From: Microcaldota archaeon
GTDB taxonomy: Archaea > Micrarchaeota > Micrarchaeia > Burarchaeales > Fermentimicrarchaeaceae
Assembly: GCA_013425335.1 (NCBI GenBank)
Contig: JACCLG010000045.1
Span: 1 to 48,846 of the forward strand
Reading direction: 5' to 3'
DNA: 48,846 nucleotides
Both the position numbers and the translations under genes were made by a program. Of the stretch, positions 18,149 through 26,744 are shown one piece after another. The notes under the pieces were generated by a model. It was not told the DNA's origin, made no database searches, and saw nothing but the letters and a program-made list of their open reading frames with translations. The stretch's first letter is position 1, and each line of letters begins with the position of its first letter.

Positions 18149-19321
18149 CTATCTCGAAGAAGAGATGATTTTCAGAACATCGCCGTTCTTCAGAACGTAC
18201 TCCTTGCCCACCTTCATTTTTGTCCTTGCGTTCACACCGCATATGAAGCCCTGCGCCAAATCAGTGTGTATCTTTGCAGCCAAGTCAAGCGCAGTTGAGC
18301 CCTTCTTGAGGAGTATCGCATCGGGCAGCGCATTCCCGAAATGGTCTGCGTATTTCCTCTCGTCTTCAACAGGGTAAACTGTAATGAGATCCAAAAGGTC
18401 GAAGGCTGCCCTGTTGATGAGCTCCTGCACTCCCGTGCTTCCGTATTTCTTGAGCACTCTCTCCCTTATGAAATTCAGGGCCGAGAGCTGCCTTTCAGGC
18501 ATGCTGGAAGAGAGAATTTTGAAGTCATTATCCCCGGGCACATAATGAATGCTTCCCTGCTTATCTGCCTTTCTCAGGGCAAGCTCTGCCTCTGCGCATG
18601 TTGGGATGATTATCCTGTCCTTGAACCTCTCCTTCAGGCTTTCATAATTCTTTTCTCCGGAAGCCAAATCTATTTTGTTTGCGGCTATGAGAATTGGCTT
18701 GGAAACCGTTCTTACCTCCTTTGAGAAAGCAAGTATGTCCCCATCGCTCCAGTTGATATCCTCTGTTGGTAGGAAGAGCCTAGCCGCCGCCTTCTTAACC
18801 TCGCCATCGGTCATCTTCAAACCCGAGAGCAGGCCGGAAATAGAATCTGCGCCCTTGCCCTTTATCTTGCTCCAGCTTCTCCTTATTATGCCCGCTATCC
18901 AGTGGCTCATTTCCTCCTCCAAGAAAATGATTTCATTTGCCGGGTCGTAGAAATCCGTGGGGTTGCCCTCGGAGTCAGTTGTTCCTGAAACATCCACCAC
19001 CTGTATCAGCGCATCGGCTGCACGCAGGTCGTCAAGGAATTTCAGGCCGAGTCCTTTCCCGAGGTGCGCATCAGGGACAAGGCCGGCCACATCTATCAGG
19101 TCTATTGGGATGAGCCTTGTGCCATCCTCGCAGAGGGAATTTCTTGGGGCGCATTTCACTCCAAGCTCCTTGCAGGGGCAGGGCGCCCTCACATATGCCT
19201 TGCCGAGGTTTGGCTCAATTGTCGTGAACGGAAAGGGGGCAATTTTGGCATCCACCAGAGTCGAAGCTACGAAGAATGTCGACTTTCCGGTGTTTGTTTT
19301 CCCGACAACTCCAATGAGCAT
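18149..19321 (-). CDS. YchF/OBG-family GTPase/ATPase with TGS domain (archaeal type)
   Basis: A 390-residue protein. The G1 loop is GVVGKTNTGKSTFF, switch I region PFPFTTIEPNLGKAYVR, G3 DVAGLVPDAHLGKGLG and G4 AANKIDLA. The insert PCPCKELGVKCAPRNSLC is a Cys-rich stretch typical of the archaeal members. The C terminus (about 310-390) is a TGS domain ending KVGKEYVLKNGDVLKIISS. OBG/YchF proteins bind ribosomes and are linked to translation or stress responses; precise role in archaea is unclear. It is divergent from rfcL across a 33-nt shared promoter. Confidence 0.93.
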   Translation of the reverse strand: MLIGVVGKTNTGKSTFFVASTLVDAKIAPFPFTTIEPNLGKAYVRAPCPCKELGVKCAPRNSLCEDGTRLIPIDLIDVAGLVPDAHLGKGLGLKFLDDLRAADALIQVVDVSGTTDSEGNPTDFYDPANEIIFLEEEMSHWIAGIIRRSWSKIKGKGADSISGLLSGLKMTDGEVKKAAARLFLPTEDINWSDGDILAFSKEVRTVSKPILIAANKIDLASGEKNYESLKERFKDRIIIPTCAEAELALRKADKQGSIHYVPGDNDFKILSSSMPERQLSALNFIRERVLKKYGSTGVQELINRAAFDLLDLITVYPVEDERKYADHFGNALPDAILLKKGSTALDLAAKIHTDLAQGFICGVNARTKMKVGKEYVLKNGDVLKIISSSR

Positions 19322-19354
19322 ACAAATTTAATATTCTCCCAATTAAATTAACTT
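19322..19354. promoter_or_regulatory. 33-nt bidirectional promoter for GTPase and rfcL genes
   Basis: Two TATA-like boxes face opposite ways. TTTAATAT (19327-19334) is centred 25 nt before rfcL ATG 19355. TAATTTAATT (minus strand, 19350-19341) is centred 25 nt before the GTPase ATG at 19321. Each box lies close to the opposite gene's start, so both mRNAs should be leaderless, and polymerase binding on the two sides should compete. Confidence 0.55.
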
Positions 19355-20578
19355 ATGCTTTGGGTTGACAAATACCGCCCAAAAAACCTCGAGCAGTTCG
19401 TGGGAAACAGCGACCTTGTCGAGGAAGTCAAGAGATGGGCGATGGACTGGGAGAGGAACAAGGCAGGGAAGCCCATACTGCTCAGCGGCTCGCCAGGAGT
19501 CGGCAAGAGCGCACTTGCCTATGCTCTGGCAGGATCCATGGGCTGGCCAGTTGTTGAGATGAATGCCAGCGATTTGAGGGATGAGGACAGCGTGAGAAGA
19601 ATCGTAGGGGAGGCATCTTCATCCAATACTCTTTTTGGCGGCAGGAGGCTTGTTCTCATTGACGAGGTTGACGGCCTGCAGAGGGCAGACAGGGGGGGAA
19701 GCAAGGCAATTATTGAACTGGTGAAGAATGCTGCGCAGCCAGTCATACTGACTGCAAACGACGTATGGAAGCCATCCCTTGCAACCCTGAGAAGCTACTG
19801 CAACATGCAGCCCATGAGGAAGGTGACCTCCAGGACAATTGCCGCACTGCTGAGGAGAATTGCAGAGAAGGAGAATGTTAAAATTCCTGATGAGGTTCTG
19901 ACAAACATTGCGAATAACAGCTCCGGGGATTTGAGGTCTGCAATAAATGATGTGCAGGCTCTTGGCGAGGGCGGAGTTGGGGCTGCGGAAATTGTGGGGC
20001 GCAGGGACAGGGAGCAGAATATATTTGAATCTGTCAGGGAGGTCCTCAAGGCGAACAGCTATGAGGAGGCAAGAAATGTGCTCTGGGGCGTTGATGACAG
20101 GGACATGTTTGTAAAGTGGATTGAGGAGAACATCCCACTGGAGTACGAGAAGCCAGAGGAGATTGAGAGGGCGTTTGAGAGGCTGTCAAGGGCAGATGTT
20201 TTTGAGGGCAGGATTATAAGGCGCCAGCACTGGGGCTTCATGCGCTATGCAAATGACCTGGCAACCGCAGGAGTTGCGCTTGCGAAGGATGAGCCGTACC
20301 ACAAGTGGGTGAAATACCAGTTCCCGAGGATAATAAGCGCCCTCGGGAGGAGCAGAGGGGAAAGGGCTATGAGCCGCGCAGTCGGCCTGAAGATAGGCAG
20401 GAGATGCCACGTTTCATCAAAGGATGCAGTTGAACTGTTCCTCCCGCTTGTCAAACTTGTCTGCAAGGAAGGCAAGAATGCGGACAAGGTCCAGCAGTAT
20501 TTTGAGTTTGAAGACGAGGAAATGGAGTATATAGTGGGTGTGAATAAAACCGCATTGAAAGCTAAAGGAAAGAAGTGA
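19355..20578 (+). CDS. rfcL: Replication factor C large subunit (clamp loader)
   Basis: A 407-residue AAA+ protein that opens and loads PCNA with the small RFC subunit. It begins WVDKYRPKNLEQFVGN, with Walker A LLSGSPGVGKSALAYAL, Walker B LVLIDEVDGLQ, and sensor I segment VILTANDVWK. The rest is the helical collar domain. Archaeal RfcL proteins often end in a PCNA-binding peptide; here the tail NKTALKAKGKK has no clear QxxLxxFF. It overlaps convergent pheT by 17 nt. Confidence 0.95.
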   Translation: MLWVDKYRPKNLEQFVGNSDLVEEVKRWAMDWERNKAGKPILLSGSPGVGKSALAYALAGSMGWPVVEMNASDLRDEDSVRRIVGEASSSNTLFGGRRLVLIDEVDGLQRADRGGSKAIIELVKNAAQPVILTANDVWKPSLATLRSYCNMQPMRKVTSRTIAALLRRIAEKENVKIPDEVLTNIANNSSGDLRSAINDVQALGEGGVGAAEIVGRRDREQNIFESVREVLKANSYEEARNVLWGVDDRDMFVKWIEENIPLEYEKPEEIERAFERLSRADVFEGRIIRRQHWGFMRYANDLATAGVALAKDEPYHKWVKYQFPRIISALGRSRGERAMSRAVGLKIGRRCHVSSKDAVELFLPLVKLVCKEGKNADKVQQYFEFEDEEMEYIVGVNKTALKAKGKK

Positions 20579-22187
20579 GGTCCAGCTCAAGCAATGCAAC
20601 AGGCTGCTCAAGCCCGAAGTTGTTCAGAACCTGCGGGTGTATCTCTCCCAGAATGCCAGCTCTCTTTTTCCTATAAACAATCTCCGCAGCCCTGCCTTTT
20701 ATGAAAGAAGGATGCTCTGCTGCCTTCATATCAACTTCCCAGCCCATCTCCCTAAGAAGAGCATCTGCCACGGATTTGATTTCGCTGAATGTCGCCTTTG
20801 AATCGTATATGGCGCATGCAAGATGCCTTGCTTCCTTGACGCCATTCCCCTCCAGCGAGATTGCATCACCGATTTCAAATATCCTTATCGGCAACTCTGC
20901 CTGCCTGCTCTCCGAGACAATTTTGAGCAGTGAGGGAGGAAGCCAGGTTCTCAGCATTGTGGACTCCTCAACCTTGGGGTTCTTTATTTTCACATGCGGC
21001 TTCTCCTCAACGAGCATCTTGCCAAAGCACTCCTTCTCGTTTGTCAGGTTCTGGCAGACGGCTTCGAGAAAGTCCAGCCCGATCATAAGCTCTCTCGCCT
21101 TCCCCTCAAGAACCTCAGAATGCTTCTCCTGCCCCATGCTGAAGAAGTTGGGCAGGGACGGCTCGAAGTTGTTGTAGCCGTATGCAATTGCCGCATCCTC
21201 AGCCAAATCCACCCAGTCCATCACGTCAGCCCTGTAGCAAGGGATTCTAATCTTCCTTCCGGAAGAGGCATAGCCCATTTTCGCAAGAAGCTTGAGCAGC
21301 TGCGCCTCGCTGAACTCCGTCCCGAGCATCTTGTTTATCTTCTCCACCGGAAGCTCTGCGAGCTTCTCCTCCAAATCCGGCGTATGGAGCTTCTCCCTTC
21401 CGATGACTTCAACTGTGAAGAGCTCCCCTCCCCTATCGACCAAGGATAATGCAGTTATTTTCAATGCATCCATTATGGCATTGGCATCTGTTCCCGTGAC
21501 ATCTATGAAGATATTCCTTGTATTCTCAGTCACCCTTGTGAGCTCTCCGTTTATTATTGGGGGGAATGAGAGAGTCTGGCCCTTGCTATCCTGGAGCAGG
21601 GGGTATTTCCTGCACCCTTCCAGTATGATGCGGTACTCAATTCCCTTCGGGTGCAGCTCAAGTATCTCTGAAAGCGTAATCTTCCTCTTCATGTCCAAAG
21701 GCACAAAGGAGCAGCTGTTGGGCTCAACCGCCTTGTAGTAGAAGGGAGGCTGGACTGCATCAAAATTGTGCACCCCTATGGAGACCTTCCTCCTTTTTCT
21801 CCCGTAGGTTTCATGCAGCTTCTCCTGGAGCTGCATGAGGGATTCAATTGAATGCTCATCGAGCTTCACATTCCTCACAAGCGCCCCAACTATGAAAGGC
21901 CTTACTGGAATGACGGAATCATCGATATGCAGCTTTATGCCTGAATCTTTTCCGCTGTACTGCTTTGCCTTGCCTCCTGTGAATGATGAGTATGCTCGAG
22001 CAATTCCCTCAACGCTGAGCATGTCCGGCCTGTTCGGAGTGATGTCCACTGCGAGAGTTTCCTTTTCAGCACTCTCGACGGGTATGCCTATTGAGGGGAG
22101 GGTTTCCTCAAGCTCGCTCATCTTAATTTTTCTACCTAGAAGGGCTTCAAGCTCGCTTTTTGAGAAAACCACAGATGCCAAACTCAC
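20562..22187 (-). CDS. pheT: Phenylalanyl-tRNA synthetase beta subunit (archaeal/eukaryotic type)
   Basis: A 541-residue subunit. It begins MSLASVVFSKSELEALLGRKI, followed by AVDITPNRPDMLSVEGIARA, the B1-domain signature. The B3/B4 editing-like region includes PPIINGELTRVTENTRNIFID. The B5 and catalytic-like C-terminal modules follow (DVMDWVDLAEDAAIAYGYNN). It lacks the bacterial-type C-terminal anticodon domain, as expected for archaea. It overlaps pheS by 4 nt, so the two subunits are probably translationally coupled. Confidence 0.95.
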   Translation of the reverse strand: MSLASVVFSKSELEALLGRKIKMSELEETLPSIGIPVESAEKETLAVDITPNRPDMLSVEGIARAYSSFTGGKAKQYSGKDSGIKLHIDDSVIPVRPFIVGALVRNVKLDEHSIESLMQLQEKLHETYGRKRRKVSIGVHNFDAVQPPFYYKAVEPNSCSFVPLDMKRKITLSEILELHPKGIEYRIILEGCRKYPLLQDSKGQTLSFPPIINGELTRVTENTRNIFIDVTGTDANAIMDALKITALSLVDRGGELFTVEVIGREKLHTPDLEEKLAELPVEKINKMLGTEFSEAQLLKLLAKMGYASSGRKIRIPCYRADVMDWVDLAEDAAIAYGYNNFEPSLPNFFSMGQEKHSEVLEGKARELMIGLDFLEAVCQNLTNEKECFGKMLVEEKPHVKIKNPKVEESTMLRTWLPPSLLKIVSESRQAELPIRIFEIGDAISLEGNGVKEARHLACAIYDSKATFSEIKSVADALLREMGWEVDMKAAEHPSFIKGRAAEIVYRKKRAGILGEIHPQVLNNFGLEQPVALLELDLTSFL

Positions 22188-23632
22188 ACCCTTGCTTCCC
22201 TCAGCCAGGAAACGTCATTCCTGTAGAGCTGCCTTATGTCCTTTATTCCCATCATGAGCATTGTCGGCCTTTCCAAGCTCAGACCCCATGCGAGAACAGG
22301 GTACTTGCCCCATGTCGGCAGGCACACCTCTGGCCTGAATACGCCTGCACCGCCAAGCTCAAGCCACTGCCTTTTCTCCTCATAATAAACTTCCACTTCC
22401 AGGCTTGGCTCGGTATAAGGAAAATAGCTAGGCGAGAACCTTATCTTCCCAAACCCAAGCTTTCTGTAGAATTCCTTGAGAAGGCCAAGCAAATCGCGGA
22501 ATGTCGCATCCTCATAGACGATTATTCCCCCAACTTGGCAGAACTCGCTCAGATGCTTGAAATCAGTCGCCTCGTTCCTGTAAACCCTGCCAACTGTGAA
22601 GAATTTTGCTGGCGCCTTCCTTTCACCTTTCCTCACCTTCAGCAGGTACTGCGGAGATATTGCGGTGTCATGCGTCCTGAGCACAGCCTGCTCTGCAACC
22701 TCTCTGCTCCACTTGTACTTCCATTTCTCCTCATGAACCTTCTTCACCCTCTCAACAACTTCATCTTTGGGCAAAGGAATCTTTTCAGGAGAGGAGAGAT
22801 AGAACGTGTCCATCAAATCCCTTGCAGGGTGGTCCTGGGGCTGGAACAGCGCATCAAAATTCCAGAACGAGGATTCCACCAGCCTGTCCTCCATCTCCTC
22901 AAAGCCAAGCTCTATGAATATTTTCCTTATCTTGTTCATGACCTTTCTCAGAGGATGCTTCTTGCCTGGGAAAATCTTCCCAACGGGGGAATCAATGTTG
23001 TATTCCCTCAGCTTCAGCTCCTTCCACTTCCCTGTTGCAAGGTCCTCCTTTGTCAGGACATTGACATCCTTTTCGGCGCCTGCTTCCTCGGCAAGCTTCT
23101 CGCCTTTAGTTGTAATTGAGAATGAGAGCTGCTTGCTCTCCACGCTCCTCAGAACATCTCCTCGGCCGAGCAGCGCCTTTATGACTGGCGAATGCTCCCT
23201 GCCGGGAGCCTCTCCTTTGGAAATCTTCCTGAGCAGCTTCTCCTCTTCCTGGCCCTCATGAAGAATTTTCTCCCCCTCCCTGCTCACAACTGCTTTGCCT
23301 CCCTCAATGCTCACCCAGCCGTTCCTCTTCGCCCAAGGAAGGCCTATCCTCTTCTCCTCATCAGTAAGCTCACCAAGACTTTTTCCTTGCTTCAGTTTTT
23401 TTACAAGGTTGAACTCAGGAAAGCCAGACTCCAGAAATTTTTTCCCTTCCTCTCCAAGCTCGTAGCTCTGGGTGATGCTCTCGCGAATTTCCACCGCAGC
23501 TTTCTCCTTCAGCCAGTAACCTGCTCTGGTGGCAGAATCCCTGTTAAGATTCGTGTCGCTGGCAAGCTCCTCAAGATTCTTGCTTCCTTTCTTTAGGGAG
23601 TGCAGTACTGCCTTCTCGTATTGGTGGAGCAT
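22184..23632 (-). CDS. pheS: Phenylalanyl-tRNA synthetase alpha subunit
   Basis: A 482-residue class II synthetase subunit holding the active site. The N-terminal about 200 residues are winged-helix repeats (LHQYEKAVLHSLKKGSKNLE onward) that contact tRNA. The catalytic domain has motif 2-like HPARDLMDTFYLSSPE, RTHDTAISPQYLLKV and FFTVGRVYRNEATDFKHLSE. Motif 3 is the LSLERPTMLMMGIKDIRQLY segment. It starts 3 nt after the upstream membrane-protein gene stops, and overlaps pheT. Confidence 0.96.
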   Translation of the reverse strand: MLHQYEKAVLHSLKKGSKNLEELASDTNLNRDSATRAGYWLKEKAAVEIRESITQSYELGEEGKKFLESGFPEFNLVKKLKQGKSLGELTDEEKRIGLPWAKRNGWVSIEGGKAVVSREGEKILHEGQEEEKLLRKISKGEAPGREHSPVIKALLGRGDVLRSVESKQLSFSITTKGEKLAEEAGAEKDVNVLTKEDLATGKWKELKLREYNIDSPVGKIFPGKKHPLRKVMNKIRKIFIELGFEEMEDRLVESSFWNFDALFQPQDHPARDLMDTFYLSSPEKIPLPKDEVVERVKKVHEEKWKYKWSREVAEQAVLRTHDTAISPQYLLKVRKGERKAPAKFFTVGRVYRNEATDFKHLSEFCQVGGIIVYEDATFRDLLGLLKEFYRKLGFGKIRFSPSYFPYTEPSLEVEVYYEEKRQWLELGGAGVFRPEVCLPTWGKYPVLAWGLSLERPTMLMMGIKDIRQLYRNDVSWLREARV

Positions 23633-23635
23633 AGG

Positions 23636-24412
23636 TTACCTCTTGCTGAGAGCCAAAAAAGCAACTGCAACAATTATGAGCAGGGTCAGCACAATGCCTG
23701 GCGCGGAGAGCAGGATGCCTATTGCCATTCCCTCAAGATTCTCGAAGAAGTTCATCACCTCGACATCCATTGACTGCTCTCTTGTGAAGGCAAAGTGGAA
23801 TTCCATGAGTGGGACAGTTCCTCTCCATATGAAACTGCTCACTCCCCTCACCTGACCTGCATAATCCCTCTGGATGGCCGGCTCAGTTGGGTCCGGGGAT
23901 ATGCTCGTCACCAATGAATCTGGAGGTATGATTATTGTGAGGTTGTTGTTTCTCGGGAGAACCTGCCCGCTTGGAGAGGGCTGGAATGAGAGCGAGGAGC
24001 TGTTGAATAGGTACTGCAATGTCCTTGGACCTGTCTGGTTTATCATGACGATGTTATCTACATCGTAGTCAAGCTTCACATCTGCCCCTGAGCGGCTTCC
24101 GTAGGTGTATGGCTGGATATCCTCTGGCGTAACTCTCAGGTTTCTTGCGGCGATACTTGAGATGATGTGCTGGCGCAGGTACTGGCTTTGGGTTATCTGC
24201 TGCCAGTCCATTATTGTGAGCTCCCTCGAGTAGATGCTTCTGTTGTACAGGTCCTCTGAGCTTGGGTCCAGGGCGAGCAAAACATTCTCGGTGACGTGCG
24301 CCGAGCCGTTTGTGTTGATTTTCACCGTCACGCTGAGCGACATATCGTAGAAACTAGCCCCGAGGAGGGGCACAAGTAGCGCCAGAGCAAGTAAAAAGCA
24401 TAATTTTCGCAT
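23636..24412 (-). CDS. Secreted, C-terminally membrane-anchored protein, unknown function
   Basis: A 258-residue protein. Residues 1-19 form a signal peptide (MRKLCFLLALALLVPLLGA), and about 232-254 form a transmembrane anchor followed by LSKR. The ectodomain starts LSVTVKINTNGSAHVTENVL, a strand pattern also seen at the start of DUF2207-type surface proteins. It has five N-glycosylation sequons (NGS, NRS, NQT, NSS, NLT) and no cysteines after the signal peptide. Function unknown. It is first in a run with pheS and pheT, 3 nt from pheS, so they are likely co-transcribed. Confidence 0.8.
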   Translation of the reverse strand: MRKLCFLLALALLVPLLGASFYDMSLSVTVKINTNGSAHVTENVLLALDPSSEDLYNRSIYSRELTIMDWQQITQSQYLRQHIISSIAARNLRVTPEDIQPYTYGSRSGADVKLDYDVDNIVMINQTGPRTLQYLFNSSSLSFQPSPSGQVLPRNNNLTIIIPPDSLVTSISPDPTEPAIQRDYAGQVRGVSSFIWRGTVPLMEFHFAFTREQSMDVEVMNFFENLEGMAIGILLSAPGIVLTLLIIVAVAFLALSKR

Positions 24413-24431
24413 AAATGGGTTATACAGTAGG

Positions 24432-24446
24432 TATATTTAAATTTTC
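24432..24446. promoter_or_regulatory. Shared, near-palindromic TATA element
   Basis: The core ATTTAAAT (24435-24442) is palindromic. It is centred 26 nt before the minus-strand start at 24412, which predicts a leaderless mRNA. It is about 35 nt before the plus-strand ATG 24474, which predicts a leader of roughly 9 nt containing GGGAG. One TATA core may serve both directions. Confidence 0.5.
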
Positions 24447-24473
24447 AACCTGAGTTATACTTTGTGGGAGAAA

Positions 24474-25148
24474 ATGAGTTCCATATGGTACCTGGGGCAT
24501 TCTGGGTTTGAGATAGAGCTTGGGGGAACCATGATATACATAGACCTGTTTCTGGACAACACCGGAAGGAGGATGCCGAGGGACATCAAGTCGCCTATAA
24601 AGGCTGAGGACATAGACCGGGCTGACATCATATTCATAACGCATGAGCACGCAGATCATTTTGAGAAGGATACTGTGGAGAAGATTGTCGGCAAGACTGG
24701 AGCGCTTGTCATTGCTCCGCACTGCGTCCTGAAGGATCTGGACATAGCGAGCGGGAACAAGATGGAGGCTGTTGTGGGGGATGTGTTTGTAGTGAAGGGG
24801 GTTGAGGTGAAGGTTGTCAAGGCTGTCCACCCCCAGTCCACATGCCCAGTTGGATACATAATAAAGAAGGGCGGGAAGAGCATCTACCACGCCGGAGATA
24901 CGTATGAATTTGGCGAGATGTTCGACATAAAGGTGGATTATGCGCTGATACCAGTTGGAGGGACATACACCATGGATACATACTCCGCGTTCAAGGCTGC
25001 CAAGGAGCTGAACTGCAGATATATTATACCCATGCATTATAACACTTTTGAGAGGGTAAGGCAGAACATGAGCGAGTTTGCAAGGGAAGTTGAGAGCAAC
25101 AAGGTAAAACCCATAGTGATGAAAGTGGGGCAGAGGATAAATATTTGA
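24474..25148 (+). CDS. UPF0173-type metal-dependent hydrolase (metallo-beta-lactamase fold)
   Basis: A 224-residue MBL-fold protein. It starts MSSIWYLGHSGFEIELGG, the usual UPF0173/UlaG-like opening. The metal motif is ITHEHADHFEK (HxHxDH). Later ligands are in VKAVHPQSTCPVGY, IYHAGDTYEFGEM and PMHYNTF. The substrate is unknown for most of the family. ATG 24474 is used; a TTG at 24462 would add four residues. The next gene begins 9 nt downstream. Confidence 0.9.
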   Translation: MSSIWYLGHSGFEIELGGTMIYIDLFLDNTGRRMPRDIKSPIKAEDIDRADIIFITHEHADHFEKDTVEKIVGKTGALVIAPHCVLKDLDIASGNKMEAVVGDVFVVKGVEVKVVKAVHPQSTCPVGYIIKKGGKSIYHAGDTYEFGEMFDIKVDYALIPVGGTYTMDTYSAFKAAKELNCRYIIPMHYNTFERVRQNMSEFAREVESNKVKPIVMKVGQRINI

Positions 25149-25157
25149 GGTGAGAGA

Positions 25158-25589
25158 ATGATAACTGGCGGAAAGATAGTCTATGTTGAGGCAAAGAGGG
25201 AAAAGGAAGGGCCTGTGGCCGGACTGGGCATAAACATAGGGATTGATGACGTTTCTGTGAAGGGGGATGCTGTCACTGTCCAGTACACCTTCCTGGCGGA
25301 TTACGAGGACAAGGTGGGGCACCTCAAGATGACCGGAGTGATATACTCAAGCGAGGACAAGAACAAGGCGAAGGAGATAGAAGATATGTGGAAGAAGTCC
25401 AAGAAAGTGCCTGAGGATTTTGCAGAGCTCATGCTCAACACCATAAGCTACACGTGCGGTGTGAATGGAACATTTGTCGCGCAGCCTGTCAGGCTCTCCC
25501 CGCCGATGCAGATGCCTATGGTGAAGGTGGAGATGCCTCCTGCAGAGAAAAAGGACAAACCTAAGAAGCCCGAGAAAGGGGTTACCTAG
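25158..25589 (+). CDS. Possible SecB-like small chaperone (MJ0357-like)
   Basis: A 143-residue protein preceded by a GGTGAG Shine-Dalgarno. Four predicted strands (VSVKGDAVTVQYTFLADYED then VGHLKMTGVIYSS) are followed by a helix, KEIEDMWKKSKKVPEDFAEL, and a second helix-like stretch, MLNTISYTCGVNGTFVAQPV, then a Pro/Met-rich tail. This beta-beta-beta-beta-helix order with a KxWKKxKKVP turn resembles the archaeal SecB-like family (MJ0357 type). I cannot confirm this without profile comparison. The last 25 residues are Lys/Pro-rich. It overlaps the convergent gene by 4 nt. Confidence 0.65.
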   Translation: MITGGKIVYVEAKREKEGPVAGLGINIGIDDVSVKGDAVTVQYTFLADYEDKVGHLKMTGVIYSSEDKNKAKEIEDMWKKSKKVPEDFAELMLNTISYTCGVNGTFVAQPVRLSPPMQMPMVKVEMPPAEKKDKPKKPEKGVT

Positions 25590-26656
25590 ACCCAGACTGG
25601 GAAGACTTCCCTGAAAATTTTTCTTCCTTCTTCTCTAAAGTTCTTGAGCTGCTGCTCTGTTGGATTGGAAGCTCTGCCTATAAACTCTTCTTCCGTTGAA
25701 TTGAACAGTCTCTTTTTTTTCAAACCCTCCATCTGTTTCCAGAGGTTTTCAGTGGAATCCAGAACCCTCGACTTGTCTATCTCGCTATCGTATAGCTCTT
25801 TTTTTATCTCCGCTCTAATGCTTGCCTTCTCCTCGCTCTCTTGCGGAATCGCTTCGTAGAGTTTCCTCAGTTTCATGAGATTGCTCTCGTAACCCTCTTT
25901 AAAAAAATTCAGTGCTTCATCATCCACACCCAAAGACCCGCCATTGCGCAGGTCAACGACATCAGAGAATAGCTTGTTGAAGTGGATTATATGCGCTGCA
26001 CCGCGGACGCTCCTGCGCTTGTGGTGGATTCTCATCCTACCATCGCCATATTGGTAATTCGCCCCATCATACTTGCTGTCAAGCTGCTCCTTTTCAAGCC
26101 CTATATAGTCATCTGCCTGGTAATCCAGAATTGCATGGCCCCCAGTCTTTAGGTTGTCTATGAGCTTCTCCATAACCTTAGGGTCGCTACTCAAACCCTG
26201 AGATTTCTTCTCAAAGTAGACATCATACTGCCCAACATCTGCAAGGAGCTTATCAATGTTGTCCTTGTCAATATTAATGAGGTGGAAGATAACTTTTCTA
26301 TTCTTGCCGTCCCATTCAAAGTCTATCTCGCTTTTATTTTCTGACTGGGAGACTTTCCGGATGCGCCCTCCTATGTCGTTTACCTCAGTTATTATAGCCT
26401 CTGTTTGCTGATTTTTATCGGCCAGATGGAGCGTGGTTGCACGTGTGGCAGCTAGAACATTCGCAACATCCGGTCCGGGAGAGGGGTAGAAAACTGTCAA
26501 GTCCTTCCTCTCTGGGTTCACAATTTTTAGGGCTTCCCCATGAAGTTCCAGTCTCTTCTCGCCTAGCTTGGAAGCTAGCCTGCTTTCAACTTCCTTGGGG
26601 CTGTAGGGTGCAACTGCCTCTTTCATGCTCTCCTTTGCAGGCAATTTCTTCTCCAT
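25586..26656 (-). CDS. Orphan protein with degenerate methyltransferase-like Rossmann core
   Basis: A 356-residue protein, not recognised as a named family. Residues about 50-200 read like a class I SAM-methyltransferase fold: DLTVFYPSPGPDVANVLAAT (motif I region without the usual GxGxG), TTLHLADKNQ (motif II acidic), YDVYFEKKSQGL, then LIDNLKTGGHAILDY (motif IV/V-like). The remainder is charged helix (AIPQESEEKASIRAEIKKEL, LWKQMEGLKKKRLF). There is no signal or membrane segment. The altered glycine loop leaves open whether it binds SAM. It sits alone between convergent and divergent neighbours. Confidence 0.7.
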   Translation of the reverse strand: MEKKLPAKESMKEAVAPYSPKEVESRLASKLGEKRLELHGEALKIVNPERKDLTVFYPSPGPDVANVLAATRATTLHLADKNQQTEAIITEVNDIGGRIRKVSQSENKSEIDFEWDGKNRKVIFHLINIDKDNIDKLLADVGQYDVYFEKKSQGLSSDPKVMEKLIDNLKTGGHAILDYQADDYIGLEKEQLDSKYDGANYQYGDGRMRIHHKRRSVRGAAHIIHFNKLFSDVVDLRNGGSLGVDDEALNFFKEGYESNLMKLRKLYEAIPQESEEKASIRAEIKKELYDSEIDKSRVLDSTENLWKQMEGLKKKRLFNSTEEEFIGRASNPTEQQLKNFREEGRKIFREVFPVWV

Positions 26657-26744
26657 GATTATTTTTGCTCATCCTGAGTTAATATGCCTTAGCTCCTGAG
26701 TAAGGGTTAATAACTTTTCTAGAGGAAGGATATTGGGTGAGCTT

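Noticed and set aside
22160-23119. Long open frame on the plus strand, 319 codons
   Set aside because: It lies entirely opposite pheS, which has full synthetase motifs; the plus-strand product is Leu/Pro-rich with no recognisable domain.
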